Shown here piece after piece: positions 7,937-16,763 of a DNA stretch of 22,154 nucleotides (position 1 is the first letter of the stretch; each line of letters starts with the position of its first letter). Source of the DNA: CAYMFD01 sp964389475 (GTDB taxonomy: Bacteria; Bacteroidota; Bacteroidia; Chitinophagales; Saprospiraceae); NCBI GenBank assembly GCA_964389475.1, contig CAYMFD010000058.1, positions 1 through 22,154 on the forward strand, given 5' to 3'. The notes below the pieces were generated by a model that had not been told where the DNA came from, searched no databases, and saw nothing but the letters and a program-made list of their open reading frames with translations. The position numbers were made by a program, and so were the translations under genes.

Positions 7937-8356
7937 TTACTCCTCCTCTTGATTGATGCGGTCTGCTAGGTAGTCATCTATCCTGTCTGTCATTTCTTCA
8001 GCACCTTCGACCAGTTGGTCCTTGGCTTCTTTTAATCTCTCGCTTGCTTTTTCTGCTAGAGTCGACTGCAATGCTTTGTCTATCAATTCTTTACCAGATG
8101 ATACGGCGGCTTCTCCCTTCTCCTTGATTGCCTTGATTCGGTCATCTTCTAGGAGGTCTTCGGCTAGCATTTTACCACGTTCGACGGTCTCTCCTGCCTT
8201 TTGGACTACACGGCCACTTGCTTTTTTGGCCTTGTCGATCGTCCCCGTTATGTACTCTGCTTCGAGGGTATCATCGATGAAGTCGAGGCTATCATCGACC
8301 TTGTCTCGTACGGTTTTGGCGGTCCGACCAAATAGGGAAAGTAGTTGCTTTATCAT
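7937..8356 (-). CDS. Charged LEA/YtxH-like helical protein of unknown function
   Basis: A 139-residue protein with no signal peptide, no membrane helix and no cysteine. It is almost wholly made of Lys, Glu, Asp, Ala and small hydrophobic residues in amphipathic helix patterns (DKAKKASGRVVQKAGETVERGK, ASERLKEAKDQLVEGAEEMTDRIDDYL). The repeated KAGE/KxxGE-type motifs recall LEA-type and YtxH-like proteins, which are linked to stress or desiccation protection. That is a resemblance in composition, not a firm assignment. It is convergent with the anti-sigma gene (87 bp, with a terminator) and divergent from the giant adhesin gene. The opposite-strand frame is Ser/Arg-rich and looks like a shadow. 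Confidence 0.7.
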   Translation of the reverse strand: MIKQLLSLFGRTAKTVRDKVDDSLDFIDDTLEAEYITGTIDKAKKASGRVVQKAGETVERGKMLAEDLLEDDRIKAIKEKGEAAVSSGKELIDKALQSTLAEKASERLKEAKDQLVEGAEEMTDRIDDYLADRINQEEE

Positions 8357-8445
8357 ATACTCAGTTGTGGAGTGATTTATGCTCTATTAATGCTTTAAAC
8401 ATAGCACTAAGTTCTAGGAGTCAAAAGGTTGTAAGAATTTCCTAT

Positions 8446-8477
8446 TTTGCAATATGGAAAACCGCCTTAGTAATTTG
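8446..8477 (+). promoter_or_regulatory. Possible Bacteroidota-type promoter for the giant repeat protein
   Basis: TTTG at 8446-8449 and GTAATTTG at 8470-8477 are separated by 20 bp. They resemble the Bacteroidota -33 TTTG and -7 TAnnTTTG elements, with two mismatches in the second. A start a few bases later would leave a leader of about 25 nt before the ATG at 8509. This is a by-eye match only. Confidence 0.35.
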
Positions 8478-8508
8478 GTGTTTTGCCTATATAAGAAAAC
8501 CGACTATT

Positions 8509-11500
8509 ATGAGTGAACTCTACTCGATAAGCAAGTATAAGCTAGCTTTGATATTCTTTGCCACAGTATGCTTTTCTTTTGCCGGTAAGGCGCAGATTGT
8601 TATCAATGAGGTGACCGCCGACGGTAGGGTAGAGCTTATCAATGTAGGTGATGCAGCCGTGGATGTCAGCGGATATTGGCTGGTTAACTTCCCCACCTAC
8701 CTGCGACTAGACAATGCCGATGTGATCTGCGATTCGCTATTAATGGAGGCTGGTGCGATTATGTCGATCGATAGTTTTCCCTTAGATGCCAATGATGGAG
8801 AACTTGCACTTTTTAGCAGTCAGGTTTTTTCCAGTCCATTGTTTGTGAGTGACTATCTAGAGTGGGGCTCTAGCGGACACTTTACGGCCGCCCTAGCCGT
8901 ACAGGCTGATCAGTGGACGGATGGGGACTTTGTATTTGATTTTTTCGGAGAGACGGGCATTGAGTACATCGGTACAGGTGATGCGTCAGGCTCATGGGTA
9001 GCAGATGGACAGTCGTCTATCTGTCAGGCCAATCTTATAACAGCGGATAACTGTGATGCACGAGCCGCGCAGATATTTTCGGCTAGTGATCTATCTCATT
9101 GTGTCGATGGTTTTGCGGATCTTGTAACGGCAGTGTCCACCGGCGGTAATGGTGATAGCAGCCTATACGTACTCACGGATGCTAATAACCGGGTGCTTGA
9201 TGCAGATGTTGCCTGGCCGGTTGACTTCGAGCAGTATCCAGCAGGCATATATTACATACGACAGCTTAACTACAGTGGGCCGCTCTCAGGTCTTGCTGTC
9301 AACCTACCTCTATATAATGCAAGCGGCTGCATAGCGAGCAGTAACATTATTGCTGTGACTCGCCAGGAGGCGGACGGTGGTCTTGTCATCAATGCATCAG
9401 GTAATGCCTCGGTCCAAGGCTGTGGCGGAGGGATATCGTTTACAGTGGACCATATCAATAACTCTCCAGGACTGCCCTACCTATACGTAGTCGTTAATGA
9501 TGACACCAACATCGTCATATCTAGCCAGAATGCGAGTACCGACTCTGTCATCACCATTAAAGAGACCGCTGCTGCTAATTACAGGGTATATGGGGTGAGC
9601 GGTGAGGTATCGTCTATACCAGCAGGGGCCAACTTTAGTATTATAGATGGTCAGCCCTGTATAGAGGTGTCTAATAACTCGATAAGGATATTCGTCTTGC
9701 CCAATACGACGATGGCGGGCGAGGTCACGCCTAGCGAACCCCTCGTATACTGTCCATCAGACAGTAAGCCACCCGTGTCGCTTGATGTGGACGGCGTAGA
9801 GAGTGGAGATGCCCAGCGATGGATATTGGCCCGTGCTGATGGAGAGATTATTAACGTCTCGACATCTGCGACTATTGATATAGATACACTATCTGAAGGT
9901 ACTTACGGGATACATAGGATTAGTTATGACTTTGGCATAGATGGCCTGATGGCAGGTGGTAATTTGTCGACCTTGCTAGGATGTTTTGACCTGTCATCGC
10001 CTAGACACATATTCATAGAGGCTCCGGCTGCAGGATTGGTGACCCTAGATGATGGTGGCGATAGATTGACTAGCTGTACGGGTAGTGCTAGATTTGATAT
10101 AGTGGCAGACAGTATCGCCCCTAATGTGCCGTACTACTACCTCGTCGCGGACGTAGGTAGCGACAGCATAGTCGCCGTGATACCTCGTACAGATAGTCTG
10201 CAGTCGATCGACCTCAGTAGTCTGGCTCAAGGAGAGTCGCGGTTATATGGATACTCACAGACAGGACCCCTGCAGGCACAGCCGGGTATGCTGCTGAGTG
10301 ACCTTACCCTAGGTGATTGCGCAGCGCTAAGCATGGAGAGCATCCTAGTGGTCAAGACGCCAAACCCCTATGAGGGAGGCCTGATCGCATCGCCAGACGT
10401 ACTATCTTTTTGTATCGACTCCGTACCCGACCTGGTTGAGGTCATACTCTCATTCGCAGTGTCGGACTCTAGTCAATATATCGTGACTGATGAGAATGAT
10501 AGGATACTCAGGACGGGCCTAAACTCTCCTGTGCAGTTTACGGATTCTATTCCTGGTTTAAGTCGTATTTATCACCTAGCCTATGGTGCAGATCTAGAAG
10601 GACTAGAGATAGGTAACCGCCTAGATCAGCTAGATGGCTGTGTGTCGATCAGCAATGCCATAGAGGTGAGACGTGACTTCGTAGATGGTGGTACCATTAG
10701 TAATCCTGATAGTATAGCCCTCATCAGTGCCTGCGAAGGTGGTCTAGTGGTAGATGTACAGCACGTGACATCGAGTACACTGCTGCCTTACCACTACCTC
10801 GTCGTGGAAGCGCCATCGACTATCGTGGCAGTACTCGACCCAGCAGATGGTCCTATCTATGACCTATCTTACTTGCCTGTCGATAGTTATCAGATTTATG
10901 GCTGGTCACATGTCAGTCGTACACTCTTGCCTGTAGGTAGTAATCTAGCGCAGGCTACAGATGATGACTGTGAGGCTCTATCTAGTAATAGCCTCGTGAT
11001 ATCGGTACTACCCAACGTGAGTAGTGGAGGGGTCATCAGTACCAATGGACCTGCGACGATCTGTGTAGATAGCATACCCGACCTGATCGACCTGACCTTG
11101 GATGGCGCATCTGGTATCGTACGTATCAATTATGTATTGACGGATGAGGATTATACCATTGTTGACGTCCCCGACAGTAACCCTCCTTACAACTTAGATA
11201 ATGGCGTGCCGGGTATTACTCGCATATATAACCTAGCCCACAATGGAGCTATCGGTGGCCTAGTTGTAGGTAACAGCCTGGCTCAGGTCAGAGGTTGCTA
11301 TAGTTTAAGTAATGAGTTGGTGATAGATAAAGTACTCCCAGATGCTGGTACGGTACAGACTACGCTGGGAGAGACTCGAGTAGAGTTCTGTGCGGGAGAT
11401 ATCGTCGTAGATATGCAGCATATTGATGTCACTACGGGCCTTGCTTATAGTTATGTGGTAACGGATGACGACGGCTTGATTACGGCTGTTTTTGATGAAG

Positions 11501-13545
11501 ATCAGACCAATAGTGTATCCATATCTGGTGCGGACGCTTCTACGTGTAGAATCTACGGATGGTCGTATGATGGTGGTCGCCCATCTGTAGTCGGTATGAC
11601 GATTGATGATCTCGAGCTCCTAAGCTGTAGTGCTGTCAGTGCCAATTTTGTGACGGTCTTAAAAGTAGGCGGCTTGATGAATGGCGGTATATTGACAGCT
11701 GCCAATCTCGAAATACTCTGTGCTGATGGTATTCCAGACCCCATAGAGGTGACGCTTTCCGGTGCTTTTGGGAGTAACAGTAGCTGGGTAGTAGTGGCTG
11801 ACGATGGTACGATACTATCCCTGCCATTTGCCTCACCATTTAACTTAGATCCAGCGGGTGGTGGTGATTTTACGATCTACAATGTCAGTTACGAGGACGG
11901 TCTAGAAGGCCTCAATATTTTTGCAAGTATCAATGACCTAAGAGGCTGCTTTGACTTGAGTAATCCTTTGTTTGTGACCAATGTGGAGGCCGAGCCCTCA
12001 GAAATCACAACGAGCGAACCCACTGAAATATGCCTAGGAGCCGGTGGTGAGATGATCACCTTTATCGAAACGAGCCAAGGCTCTGGCCTCAGTGTATGGC
12101 TGGTGACCGATGGCAATGGTAGGGTCGAGAGCTTTAGCAACACAGGGGTAGTCGACTTCTCTGGTAGTGGTCCGGGTGTCAGCTTCGTGAGTAAGTTGTC
12201 ATACGTGGGTAGTCTCGAAGGTCTAGAGGTAGGAGCTACTATCGACGATCTAGAAGGCTGCTTTGCGGAGTCTAACCGTGTAACCGTGACCCGTACCGTT
12301 GCGCAGGCGGGAGTAATACGACTAGTCGACGGTACGATGGCAGCGGCTAGGTGTGTGGGTGCGGCCCAACTACAGTTTAGCCACAGCACGCCTAATCCTG
12401 GACAGCAGTACAGTATTGTCCTGACAGATAGTAATGACGATATACTGAGGGTCGAACCATCAGCAGGGATCATCAACTTCTCTGACCTGTCAGCAGGAGT
12501 ATATAAGATTTATGGTTGGTCATCAGATGGTGGTACGACACCTGCCCTAGGCCAAAACGTAGGTACCCTAGAGCAAGGCTGTGGCGACGTGACCAGTATG
12601 GCCGTAGATCTTCAGATAGTCGATGTCGATGGTAGTACGGTGGTGAGTACCAGCGGACCCGCCATCATAGCATGCCTAGACGGAGTGCCAGACCCCATAC
12701 AGCTGTTTACAACTACTACGGCAACGGCGCTGCCATATAGTTACCTAGTTGCTGATCTCAATGGCTCGGTGCTAGAGGTTTACAGTGATGGTACCATCGA
12801 TCTAGAGGCATCGTCGCTGCCAGTGACTAGGATATACGGTTTTAGCCATGATGCTATATCCACACCTGCACCGGGTGATAATATCAATATAATAGCGACG
12901 GAGGCCTGTGGTGACTTATCCGAGAACTTCATCACCGTAACCCGGCAAAGTGCCGACGGAGGGAGCCTGATCAGTGAGCTGGGTAGTGAGTTTACTGTAT
13001 GCATAGACGAGGTTGCCGATCCTGTGCTATTTACACCTAATACGGCCTCGACTAGTCTGCAGTATAGCGTGATTGTAACTGATGATAATAATATTATCGT
13101 GAGTGTATTCGTCACGCCGCTCATAGACTTTAATGCCCTAGGGGTAGGGGAGTTTAGGGTTTTTGGTTGGTCGCATAGTGCCGCAACGATAGCCCAGGTG
13201 GGTCAAGATGTAGGCTCACTAGATCAGGACTGCGGTAGCCTATCGAGAAATTTTGTAATCGTCCATAACGTCGATATGGGTAGCCCTTGTACCACCAGCA
13301 CCCTAGAGGAGTCGATAGCAGATTTTGATATCTACCCTAATCCTGCGCAGGACGAGATATTTATCAAAGGCTATGACCAGCCGATCCGTCAAGTGATCGT
13401 CGTCACACCTAGTGGACGTCGGCTACAAGTGGCGTATGACCAGGGTAGGGTGGACCTGTCTACTATGCCCGTTGGCTATTACGTGCTAGAGATTTATGGT
13501 GAGGACACCGTGCAGCGACGTTCGTTTATCGTTGCGGGTAAGTAG
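8509..13545 (+). CDS. Giant T9SS-secreted protein with lamin-tail-like domain and thirteen ~108-residue repeats
   Basis: The ATG at 8509 was chosen because it starts a good signal peptide (MSELYSISKYKLALIFFA, cut after residue 28 before QIVINEV); the frame is open further up to 8365 but that part is not signal-like. The product has 1678 residues. Residues 29 to about 150 match the start of a lamin-tail-like domain (INEVTADGRVELINVG, then SGYWLVN). From residue 186 to about 1590 there are thirteen beta-rich repeats of 101-113 residues, each with one Cys near its start and one in a GC/DC motif near its end. Residues 1604-1678 are a type A T9SS sorting domain (DIYPNPAQDE, then VTPSGRRL). It is presumably exported and attached to the cell surface as an adhesin or stalk. 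No enzymatic domain is visible and the repeat family was not recognised. It is transcribed alone, convergent with the SDR gene 29 bp downstream. Confidence 0.88.
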   Translation: MSELYSISKYKLALIFFATVCFSFAGKAQIVINEVTADGRVELINVGDAAVDVSGYWLVNFPTYLRLDNADVICDSLLMEAGAIMSIDSFPLDANDGELALFSSQVFSSPLFVSDYLEWGSSGHFTAALAVQADQWTDGDFVFDFFGETGIEYIGTGDASGSWVADGQSSICQANLITADNCDARAAQIFSASDLSHCVDGFADLVTAVSTGGNGDSSLYVLTDANNRVLDADVAWPVDFEQYPAGIYYIRQLNYSGPLSGLAVNLPLYNASGCIASSNIIAVTRQEADGGLVINASGNASVQGCGGGISFTVDHINNSPGLPYLYVVVNDDTNIVISSQNASTDSVITIKETAAANYRVYGVSGEVSSIPAGANFSIIDGQPCIEVSNNSIRIFVLPNTTMAGEVTPSEPLVYCPSDSKPPVSLDVDGVESGDAQRWILARADGEIINVSTSATIDIDTLSEGTYGIHRISYDFGIDGLMAGGNLSTLLGCFDLSSPRHIFIEAPAAGLVTLDDGGDRLTSCTGSARFDIVADSIAPNVPYYYLVADVGSDSIVAVIPRTDSLQSIDLSSLAQGESRLYGYSQTGPLQAQPGMLLSDLTLGDCAALSMESILVVKTPNPYEGGLIASPDVLSFCIDSVPDLVEVILSFAVSDSSQYIVTDENDRILRTGLNSPVQFTDSIPGLSRIYHLAYGADLEGLEIGNRLDQLDGCVSISNAIEVRRDFVDGGTISNPDSIALISACEGGLVVDVQHVTSSTLLPYHYLVVEAPSTIVAVLDPADGPIYDLSYLPVDSYQIYGWSHVSRTLLPVGSNLAQATDDDCEALSSNSLVISVLPNVSSGGVISTNGPATICVDSIPDLIDLTLDGASGIVRINYVLTDEDYTIVDVPDSNPPYNLDNGVPGITRIYNLAHNGAIGGLVVGNSLAQVRGCYSLSNELVIDKVLPDAGTVQTTLGETRVEFCAGDIVVDMQHIDVTTGLAYSYVVTDDDGLITAVFDEDQTNSVSISGADASTCRIYGWSYDGGRPSVVGMTIDDLELLSCSAVSANFVTVLKVGGLMNGGILTAANLEILCADGIPDPIEVTLSGAFGSNSSWVVVADDGTILSLPFASPFNLDPAGGGDFTIYNVSYEDGLEGLNIFASINDLRGCFDLSNPLFVTNVEAEPSEITTSEPTEICLGAGGEMITFIETSQGSGLSVWLVTDGNGRVESFSNTGVVDFSGSGPGVSFVSKLSYVGSLEGLEVGATIDDLEGCFAESNRVTVTRTVAQAGVIRLVDGTMAAARCVGAAQLQFSHSTPNPGQQYSIVLTDSNDDILRVEPSAGIINFSDLSAGVYKIYGWSSDGGTTPALGQNVGTLEQGCGDVTSMAVDLQIVDVDGSTVVSTSGPAIIACLDGVPDPIQLFTTTTATALPYSYLVADLNGSVLEVYSDGTIDLEASSLPVTRIYGFSHDAISTPAPGDNINIIATEACGDLSENFITVTRQSADGGSLISELGSEFTVCIDEVADPVLFTPNTASTSLQYSVIVTDDNNIIVSVFVTPLIDFNALGVGEFRVFGWSHSAATIAQVGQDVGSLDQDCGSLSRNFVIVHNVDMGSPCTTSTLEESIADFDIYPNPAQDEIFIKGYDQPIRQVIVVTPSGRRLQVAYDQGRVDLSTMPVGYYVLEIYGEDTVQRRSFIVAGK
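9064..13280 (+). repeat. Thirteen tandem protein-coding repeats of ~325 nt, types A and B
   Basis: Units start at about 9064, 9367, 9706, 10027, 10366, 10681, 11017, 11341, 11671, 11992, 12304, 12631 and 12952. Type A has an opening C(V/I/L)D-x-(I/V)PD and closes with GL-x-(V/I)G...L-x-GC-x-x-LSN. Type B opens with C-x-G and closes with YGWS...G...(D/G)C-x-x-(L/V)S. The order is A-B-A-B-A-B-A-B-A-A-B, followed by two units with an A start and a B end. The repeats are diverged in DNA sequence and conserved mainly at protein level. Confidence 0.8.
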
Positions 13546-13574
13546 GGTCTGGTCATGTATATGATTTAGATTGA

Positions 13575-14573
13575 TTACAAAAGCCCAGAACGCTTGCACC
13601 AGGCAATCGTCTCGTCTAGTCCGCTCTGTAGGTTATACGTCGGACGGTAGCCAAGGTCTGCCTCCGTTGTTTTGTTGTCGCATAGCCAACTTTTGGCTTT
13701 GAGCTCGTTGACCTTGTCGGGATTGAGTACAGGGTATCGGCCTCGCACCTTACCGACCCATGCTGAGATATGAGCGGCTACGCTGATGATGGGCACAGGT
13801 ACACGTAGAGGTATACCCCGGACATCTAGCGCAGTAGCGATACCGTCATTTAGACTAGAGCTTGTATGTACGTCACCATCTGTTACAAAGTAAGCCTTAC
13901 TCGTCGTCGGGGCCGTCAAGGCCTTTATAAATGCCTGGGCTAGATCCTTGACATAGACCATCGATAGGTGCTGAGTCTGGAGCCCAACGGTTGCCTTGAT
14001 ACGGCCTTTCACACTCTTATAAACAGGTAAGAACTCAAGATCATGGGGGCCATAGACTGCCGTAGGCCGCAGGATGATGTAGTCTAGGTCCGTCTGCTCG
14101 CGTAGGTACTGTTCGCTGGCTAGCTTGCTGCGACCATAGTTAGTAACTGGTCGAGGTGGGTCGCTATCTCTGACTTCGCCGTGCGGTAGATCGTCAGCAG
14201 GGCCACAGGCCGCAAGACTACTCGTGTAGACGAGACGCTTTGGCATCGCACCAGCTTCGCGGCTACACTCTACTAGCGTACGTAAGGTGCCTAGGTTGAC
14301 AGATGTGAGCTTGTCAAGCGACGATGCAGCGACAAGGCCTACATTGTGTATCACGTAGTCGAACTTATGATCGCGGAGTTTCGTAGTCAGCGCCTGAGGA
14401 TCGTTAAAGTCCATGATCACGAAATGGATACGATCGTCTTGCAAGTATTGGCGGTTACTGGTCGCCCGCAGACCGGCATATACGTCATACCCATCGCTAA
14501 GTGCCGCCTCGACGAGGTAGCCACCTACGAAGCCAGAAGAGCCGGTAATCAGTAGTTTCTTTTTCTCTTGCAT
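13575..14573 (-). CDS. Extended SDR NAD(P)-dependent epimerase/dehydratase-like protein
   Basis: A 332-residue protein with all main extended-SDR marks. The nucleotide-binding TGSSGFVG is at residues 10-17, an acidic D55 follows the FVIM strand, TSS is at 117-119, and the catalytic YGRSK has Tyr146 and Lys150. The RPTAVYGP motif follows that sequence, as in many sugar-nucleotide epimerases. The ATG at 14573 was chosen because it places the Rossmann strand right after the start; an upstream in-frame ATG at 14597 adds eight polar residues. Substrate cannot be told from sequence; NDP-sugar, steroid-like or flavonol-type substrates all occur in this family. It is divergent from anmK with about 100 bp between the starts, which must contain both promoters, though I recognised none. 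Confidence 0.85.
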   Translation of the reverse strand: MQEKKKLLITGSSGFVGGYLVEAALSDGYDVYAGLRATSNRQYLQDDRIHFVIMDFNDPQALTTKLRDHKFDYVIHNVGLVAASSLDKLTSVNLGTLRTLVECSREAGAMPKRLVYTSSLAACGPADDLPHGEVRDSDPPRPVTNYGRSKLASEQYLREQTDLDYIILRPTAVYGPHDLEFLPVYKSVKGRIKATVGLQTQHLSMVYVKDLAQAFIKALTAPTTSKAYFVTDGDVHTSSSLNDGIATALDVRGIPLRVPVPIISVAAHISAWVGKVRGRYPVLNPDKVNELKAKSWLCDNKTTEADLGYRPTYNLQSGLDETIAWCKRSGLL

Positions 14574-14673
14574 ACCACAATTATGAGGACTATCCATGAC
14601 ATTGTAGCAGCAAGTACCATCTTTACAGCTGAGATTGTGGTTAATTAAGCATCGTCTCTTAAGTCAACAGCGC

Positions 14674-15744
14674 ATGGTGGTCAAGTATATAGTAGGTACG
14701 ATGTCTGGTAGTTCACTCGATGGACTAGACATAGCCTACTGCGAGTGGCAGAGCGATCGTTATCGCATTATCGATACAGCCGTGGTAGATATACCAGCCG
14801 GTATCCGTAAAGGTATCACCGCTTTTGAGGCTATGACACCGTATGAATTACTCCTGCTAGATAAGGCTGTAGGTAACTTCATGGCGGGAGCGGTCAATGA
14901 CTTTTTAAGTCCGCACAAGCAGTACCCACCAGACCTCCTCGTCTCGCATGGCCACACCCTGTTACATCATCCGGACAAGGGACTATCCTTACAGGTAGGC
15001 TGTGGTGCGACACTGGCCAGCCTTACAGGTGTCGACGTACTGACTGACCTACGCATGCAAGACGTCGCTCTGGGCGGACAAGGGGCCCCACTCGCTGCAG
15101 TGATGGATACGCAGCTTTTGGGTGAGCATGCCTACTGTCTCAACCTTGGCGGTATAGCTAATGTCACGGTCAATGGTAGCAAGGGGCTCTCATGGGATAT
15201 CTGTGCGGTTAATCAAGTACTTAATCATATAGCTGCGCAGCTAGGGCTCAACTATGACGAGGGTGGACGGATCGCTCAGTCGGGGACTATGATAGATACG
15301 TGGTACCAGACGCTACAGCGACTGCCCTATTATGACCAGCCGCCGCCCAAGTCTCTTGGTAATGGGTGGGTGCGAGACAGGGTGATTGCCACTATACCAT
15401 ACGCAGATCATACCATCGCTGACCTGTTGCACACCTATGTACGATTTGTAGTAGATCAGATCGTGCAGCAGGTACATCGCTACAGTCATGGACTATTCGG
15501 TACTATGCTAGTGACGGGTGGAGGTGCTCACAATACTTACTTGATGAATTTGTTGGCTAGTAGCTTGCTTAAGGCAAATATCACCGTCGTCAAGCCAGAT
15601 GATCAGATGATAGATTACAAAGAGGCTATATTAATGACTTACATTGGTGCTCGATATATGGACGGATTGTCAACAACGATACCTGCTATCACTGGTGCTA
15701 CTGGGCCGGTTGTGGGAGGTGCACTATACAAAGCACCACTATGA
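14674..15744 (+). CDS. anmK: Anhydro-N-acetylmuramic acid kinase
   Basis: A 356-residue product from the ATG at 14674. The frame extends up to a TTG at 14635, but the family starts right at this point (VKYIVGTMSGSSLDGLD). It carries GTMSGSSLDG (residues 8-17, ATP and substrate site), GHTLLHHP (93-100), DVALGGQGAPL (130-140), LNLGGIANVTV, DICAVNQVLN with the likely catalytic Asp175, DEGG (195-198) and a VTGGGAHN motif near residue 290. By family knowledge AnmK hydrolyses and phosphorylates 1,6-anhydroMurNAc to MurNAc-6-phosphate in cytoplasmic murein recycling. The DICAVN form replaces DTGPGN of proteobacterial enzymes; I recall DIC-x-A/C-N as usual in Bacteroidota. The stop overlaps the next start by 4 bp. 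No murQ is seen nearby. Confidence 0.95.
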   Translation: MVVKYIVGTMSGSSLDGLDIAYCEWQSDRYRIIDTAVVDIPAGIRKGITAFEAMTPYELLLLDKAVGNFMAGAVNDFLSPHKQYPPDLLVSHGHTLLHHPDKGLSLQVGCGATLASLTGVDVLTDLRMQDVALGGQGAPLAAVMDTQLLGEHAYCLNLGGIANVTVNGSKGLSWDICAVNQVLNHIAAQLGLNYDEGGRIAQSGTMIDTWYQTLQRLPYYDQPPPKSLGNGWVRDRVIATIPYADHTIADLLHTYVRFVVDQIVQQVHRYSHGLFGTMLVTGGGAHNTYLMNLLASSLLKANITVVKPDDQMIDYKEAILMTYIGARYMDGLSTTIPAITGATGPVVGGALYKAPL

Positions 15745-16763
15745 TAGATCTCCAAAAAGCAAGGGTAGCCATCACAGGCGCCACAGGTTTATTGGGTAGC
15801 GTGATCGTACGTCGTCTCGTAGCGATAGGTTGCCAAGATATCGTAGCCCTCAAAAGACCTACGAGCCGGATGGACCTCGTCGCCGATGTAGTAGACCAAG
15901 TCACTTGGATAGTAGGTGACTTACTCGATCGAGATGATATAGATCACTTGGTGGAGGGCTGTGATGTGGTGATTCACGCAGCGGCCATGGTATCCTTTAG
16001 CCCTAGAGACCGACAGCGCTTACTGGAGGTCAATGCTACGACCACAAGAGATGTCGTCAATGCTTGTATCGATCTGGATGTTAAGAAGCTGGTTTTCATA
16101 AGCTCGGTCGCTGCCATCGGTAGGATGCAGAGCGGTAAGGTCATTGACGAATCGTCAGAGTGGGTCAAGAGTACTCACAATACAGCTTACGCCATCAGTA
16201 AGTATCAGAGCGAGCTGGAGGTATGGCGTGGTCAGGCAGAGAGCCTTAGTACAGTCGTGCTCAACCCATCTATTATATTGGGTGCTGGGTACTGGGATAG
16301 TGGTAGCGCCGCCATCGTAGCTCGCGTAGCCAAGGGGATGCCGTATTATGGTGCTGGTGCCACGGCGGTGGTGGATGTGCGAGATGTTGTAGATGCCGTG
16401 GTATTGGCCATAGACAAGGATGTCTCTGGGCAGCGCATGATCATTGCCGGGCATAATGTCACTTACCAAAAGCTATTCACGGCAATAGCTGCAGCACTTA
16501 AGGTTACACCTCCACGCAAGCCACTGCCTAGATGGTTGGGAGCTATCGTCGCTAGGGTAGAGGTGGTACGATCGAGACTCTTTGGCACGGCGCCATTGAT
16601 TACGCCAGAGACGGTTAGGACGTCGAGGTTTACCTCTATCTATGATAACAGTAAGTCGATCGAGCTGCTGGGCTTAACCTATCGCCCACTAGAGCAGACT
16701 ACTGCTGACATTGCCACAGTCTACGATCAGACCAGTGATTATGGTCTGACACCTATGGGTTGA
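15741..16763 (+). CDS. Extended SDR NAD-dependent epimerase/dehydratase, coupled to anmK
   Basis: A 340-residue protein with a Rossmann TGATGLLG at residues 12-19, VGDLLD (58-63), VIHAAAMVSF (77-86), FISSVAAIG (119-127) and the catalytic YAISK with Tyr150 and Lys154. NPSIILGAGYWDSGS resembles the dihydroflavonol-4-reductase-like branch of extended SDRs. The C-terminal substrate-binding part is complete. The ATGA overlap with anmK (15741-15744) implies translational coupling. It is only distantly similar to the SDR at 13575-14573, so a recent duplication is unlikely. The substrate is unknown, and a link to amino-sugar recycling is inference from position only. Confidence 0.85.
   Translation: MIDLQKARVAITGATGLLGSVIVRRLVAIGCQDIVALKRPTSRMDLVADVVDQVTWIVGDLLDRDDIDHLVEGCDVVIHAAAMVSFSPRDRQRLLEVNATTTRDVVNACIDLDVKKLVFISSVAAIGRMQSGKVIDESSEWVKSTHNTAYAISKYQSELEVWRGQAESLSTVVLNPSIILGAGYWDSGSAAIVARVAKGMPYYGAGATAVVDVRDVVDAVVLAIDKDVSGQRMIIAGHNVTYQKLFTAIAAALKVTPPRKPLPRWLGAIVARVEVVRSRLFGTAPLITPETVRTSRFTSIYDNSKSIELLGLTYRPLEQTTADIATVYDQTSDYGLTPMG

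Noticed and set aside
8022..8375. 117-codon plus-strand frame opposite the LEA-like gene
   Set aside because: The product is Ser/Arg/Leu-rich with no motif, while the minus-strand product has coherent amphipathic helices and a proper start.
8365..8508. N-terminal extension of the giant repeat protein up to 8365
   Set aside because: The 48 extra residues precede a perfect signal peptide at the 8509 ATG, and a promoter-like sequence lies within that stretch.
11889..12476. 195-codon open frame on the minus strand inside the giant repeat protein
   Set aside because: It is antisense to the repeats of a plus-strand gene that has signal peptide, domains and sorting signal. Its Ser/Thr/Pro/Leu-rich product looks like a shadow frame.
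13546..13574. Terminator between the convergent repeat-protein and SDR genes
   Set aside because: The 29-bp gap holds no stem with a T-run on either strand.
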